Assembly (NCBI GenBank): GCA_013815385.1
Contig: JACDGL010000006.1
Coordinates: 1 to 64,000 of the forward strand
DNA length: 64,000 nucleotides
Reading direction: 5' to 3'
Source of the DNA: Taibaiella sp.
Lineage (GTDB): Bacteria > Bacteroidota > Bacteroidia > Chitinophagales > Chitinophagaceae
Of the stretch, positions 61,920 to 64,000 are shown in pieces (positions within the stretch are counted from its first letter, which is position 1; every line of letters begins with the position of its first letter). A model generated the notes under the pieces. The model made no database searches, had not been told where the DNA came from, and saw only the letters and a list, made by a program, of their open reading frames with translations. A program made the position numbers and the translations under genes.

Positions 61920-61957
61920 AGGGGAAGAGGCTCAGCCTCTTCCCCTTTCTTCTTTTT
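61920..61957 (+). terminator. Orphan terminator upstream of the large membrane protein gene
   Basis: Perfect 12-bp stem AGGGGAAGAGGC / GCCTCTTCCCCT, TCA loop, followed by TTCTTCTTTTT. The preceding gene already has its own terminator at 61734, so this one ends something that starts within 61768-61919 or insulates the next gene. Apart from the two terminators, the 301-nt gap holds no frame I can support. Confidence 0.75.
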
Positions 61958-62005
61958 ATTACTGTTGGGAAATTAAATTATTTTTAGTTTGATTTTTTAC
62001 CACCC

Positions 62006-63892
62006 ATGCGCCAATCTTTTTCCCGCTTACCTGTTATCATTACCTGCCTGGCAGCCTTTGCAGTGGGCATGAAGCAGCTGCGCGAGCCGGATATCTGGTG
62101 GCAACTGCTGAGCGGCAGGTGGATGCTGGAACATAGCGCCATTACCCGCACAGATGACTTCTCCTATACGATGATGGGGCATAAGTGGGTAAATGTAAAG
62201 TGGCTGTACGAGGTGTGTATAGCAGGGCTGGAAAAGGCGCTCAGCCCACTGGCAGTGCTACTGCTACAGAGTGCAGTGTGTGTCGCCATTATACTGTTGC
62301 TGCTAAAGATTATAAAAAGTGTGGCAACCACTGCGGGGGTATATGTGTATAGATCAGTAGCTCCAATAGCCCTGCTGTTATTCCTGGCTATAGTAGAGTA
62401 CCGTATGTGTGGAAGGCCGGAGATGATCAGCCACCTGCTATGTACTGTATTCCTTTATATGCTGATGCGCTATACCGGAGATATAAAGAAGCTGGGTTTG
62501 CTGGTGTTATTGCAATGCCTGTGGGCCAATATGCACGAGGGATACCCTATAGGCCTGGTAATGATAGGCGCAGCGGTGCCCGGCAGCTATATAGCTTACC
62601 TGCTGACGAAAGAAATAAAATACCTTCAACAAACCGGGCAGATGCTATTGGTGCTTATAGCGGCAGTGCTGATAATACTCCTCAATCCCAATGGGGTACA
62701 GCTGTGGAAACAGCCTTTTGAGATATACCACCAGGTATGGGCAAATAAGTACACAACCGAACTGTATTCCTTCACCCAGCCACAGTACTGGACCATACAA
62801 GCTGTTTGTCATGTTATCGTATTATTTAGCGTGCTGGTATACTGGTGGCGGGCAATATTGAATGCCCGAAAAGACAGAACGGAAATATTATATACCCCGG
62901 CCACACTTACTTACCTCTTTCTTATTATAGCATTTGGATACCTGGCCCTGACTGCTAACCGCAACATCATTTTTTCAGAGATAATATTAGTGCCATCCGT
63001 GGCTATGATGCTAAGTGCTCTAGCACGGCGGATGAAAGCAGATAAATGGAAAGCAGCAAAAAATGCTACCATGTATGCGGCCGTAATAGCGGCTGTTTTT
63101 TATATCACTATTGTCAGCAATGTATTTTATAAAGCTACCGCATCATCAAACCGCTATGGGCTGCACATCAGTATGCTGCACAACCCCACAGGTGCGGCAG
63201 ATTTTATAGAAGCGCACAACATACAAGGCCGTGCATTCAGCGATTATTTTATATCGTCGTATTTGCTGTGGCGGTTCTATCCCCGATTCAGATCTTACAT
63301 AGACCTGCGCGACCTGGATGTTTTTCCGGCGCCTTTCTTTGATGAATATTTCTCCTTGTATAATCACCCTAACACATTTCACCAGCTCGATAGCCAGTAT
63401 CATTTTAACTATGTAGTATTAAGCACGTCACAACTGCTGCCGCTACAGGAAAAGCTCTATTGGGAGAAGGGGTACAACATAGTGTATGCCGACCCGGTAG
63501 CTGTTATCTATCTGAAGGAGAATGATGCAAACAGGAATATAAACAGTAACATGGCGATACAAAAACCGTTTACGTGGCCTGAGCCGCCAACTGACCCCGC
63601 ATGGGCAAGCGCACTGACGCACATTTTTAATCCGCTAACAGCGTATAAAGAGGAAGAGGAGATTTATTCACCAATATATGGGGCAACATTTTTCAATGCG
63701 ATGCATAATTACCCCGAAGCGATACAGCTATTATTGCCTAAGCTTGATGCGCTGCAGGATGATGCAAGGGCATACCGGACATTGGCCAATAGCTATAATG
63801 GATACAGCAAGGTAACAACAGATGCTGCACGCAAAAAAGCACTTGCTGATACCGCCGCTTATTACACAGACAAGGCAAAGAGCCTGAAATGA
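62006..63892 (+). CDS. Large polytopic membrane protein, GT-C-like, with helical C-terminal tail
   Basis: A 628-residue protein with about ten membrane helices in the first 390 residues. A conserved extracytoplasmic first loop reads EPDIWWQLLSGRWMLEHSAI, then GHKWVNVKWLYEV, like the first loop of GT-C glycosyltransferase-related membrane proteins. A soluble part (RSYIDLRDLDVFPAPFFDEY) and a TPR-like helical end (NYPEAIQLLLPKLDALQDDA, SYNGYSKVTTDAARKKAL) follow. It may transfer sugars from polyprenyl donors, but no acceptor can be proposed. Monocistronic in the window. Confidence 0.75.
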   Translation: MRQSFSRLPVIITCLAAFAVGMKQLREPDIWWQLLSGRWMLEHSAITRTDDFSYTMMGHKWVNVKWLYEVCIAGLEKALSPLAVLLLQSAVCVAIILLLLKIIKSVATTAGVYVYRSVAPIALLLFLAIVEYRMCGRPEMISHLLCTVFLYMLMRYTGDIKKLGLLVLLQCLWANMHEGYPIGLVMIGAAVPGSYIAYLLTKEIKYLQQTGQMLLVLIAAVLIILLNPNGVQLWKQPFEIYHQVWANKYTTELYSFTQPQYWTIQAVCHVIVLFSVLVYWWRAILNARKDRTEILYTPATLTYLFLIIAFGYLALTANRNIIFSEIILVPSVAMMLSALARRMKADKWKAAKNATMYAAVIAAVFYITIVSNVFYKATASSNRYGLHISMLHNPTGAADFIEAHNIQGRAFSDYFISSYLLWRFYPRFRSYIDLRDLDVFPAPFFDEYFSLYNHPNTFHQLDSQYHFNYVVLSTSQLLPLQEKLYWEKGYNIVYADPVAVIYLKENDANRNINSNMAIQKPFTWPEPPTDPAWASALTHIFNPLTAYKEEEEIYSPIYGATFFNAMHNYPEAIQLLLPKLDALQDDARAYRTLANSYNGYSKVTTDAARKKALADTAAYYTDKAKSLK

Positions 63893-64000
63893 TATTCTTG
63901 TTCAGTCATTTCTTGTTGCTCATGGAGCAACCATACACTATTAATGATACCTGGTTTGGAGGTATGATGTTTTAACCATCGCGAATAAATAAACAGATCT

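Overview
The window looks like a chromosomal segment of a Bacteroidota bacterium, most likely in the Chitinophagales/Chitinophagaceae (this placement is inference). The evidence is the type IX secretion sorting domains (type B CHU_C tails on two giant surface proteins, type A tails on three others), a TonB-dependent receptor with a carboxypeptidase-like N-domain, the near absence of Shine-Dalgarno sequences, and repeated Bacteroidota-type promoters (TTTG, about 19 nt, TAnnTTTG) close to start codons. No tRNA, rRNA or CRISPR array was seen.

Layout. 0-4 kb: two CHU_C surface proteins, the first running in from outside the window. 4.0-6.3 kb: an arsenic operon arsR-arsM-aquaporin-arsC. 6.4-13.3 kb: mixed housekeeping and secreted genes (a small Lys/Glu-rich protein, a T9SS protein, the homocysteine-methyltransferase half of MetH, a thioredoxin-fold relic, an LpxH-like phosphatase with a glycosyltransferase, a PaaG-like hydratase). 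13.3-15.5 kb: a lipoprotein pair and a HigA antitoxin whose HigB toxin survives only as a C-terminal scrap behind a palindromic operator. 15.6-20.1 kb: a frameshifted comM, a PAS histidine kinase with an abnormal N-box, its response regulator, and a nitroreductase. 20.2-22.4 kb: a tyrosine-rich T9SS protein and a YceI protein.

22.5-26.3 kb is the early-control module of a Mu-like transposable phage: S24 repressor, divergent MuB ATPase, a stand-alone DnaA domain IV protein, Gam, and a DUF4406 protein. The MuA transposase is missing. 26.4-42.1 kb is host sequence: mutL, a GldM-C-domain protein, paaE, arfB, an AAA+ ATPase, an MBOAT/SGNH acylation pair, a glutaredoxin-type arsC, scoAB, an MBL hydrolase and gyrB. 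42.5 kb: msrB. 43.1-48.0 kb is a late-gene remnant of a Mu-like phage: frameshifted prohead protease/scaffold, intact major capsid protein, small proteins, an endolysin, and a frameshifted tail sheath whose 3' end is replaced by host DNA.

48.0-54.2 kb is an AT-rich surface-glycan cassette (sugar aminotransferase, GH43-like protein, two methyltransferases, a truncated PhyH, GT2, PglD-like acetyltransferase, WbqC). 54.2-56.7 kb is mreBCD. 57-64 kb holds a TonB-dependent receptor with its periplasmic partner, a T9SS protein made of a doubled 202-residue module, and a large polytopic membrane protein.

The most unusual items are the two separated, decayed pieces of Mu-like phage, the phage-borne DnaA domain IV protein, the toxin-less HigA with its operator, and a set of apparently recent frameshifts (comM, prohead protease, tail sheath, possibly the msrB signal peptide) and deletion chimeras (PhyH/methyltransferase, the thioredoxin relic). 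No wholly new multi-gene system could be demonstrated from sequence alone.
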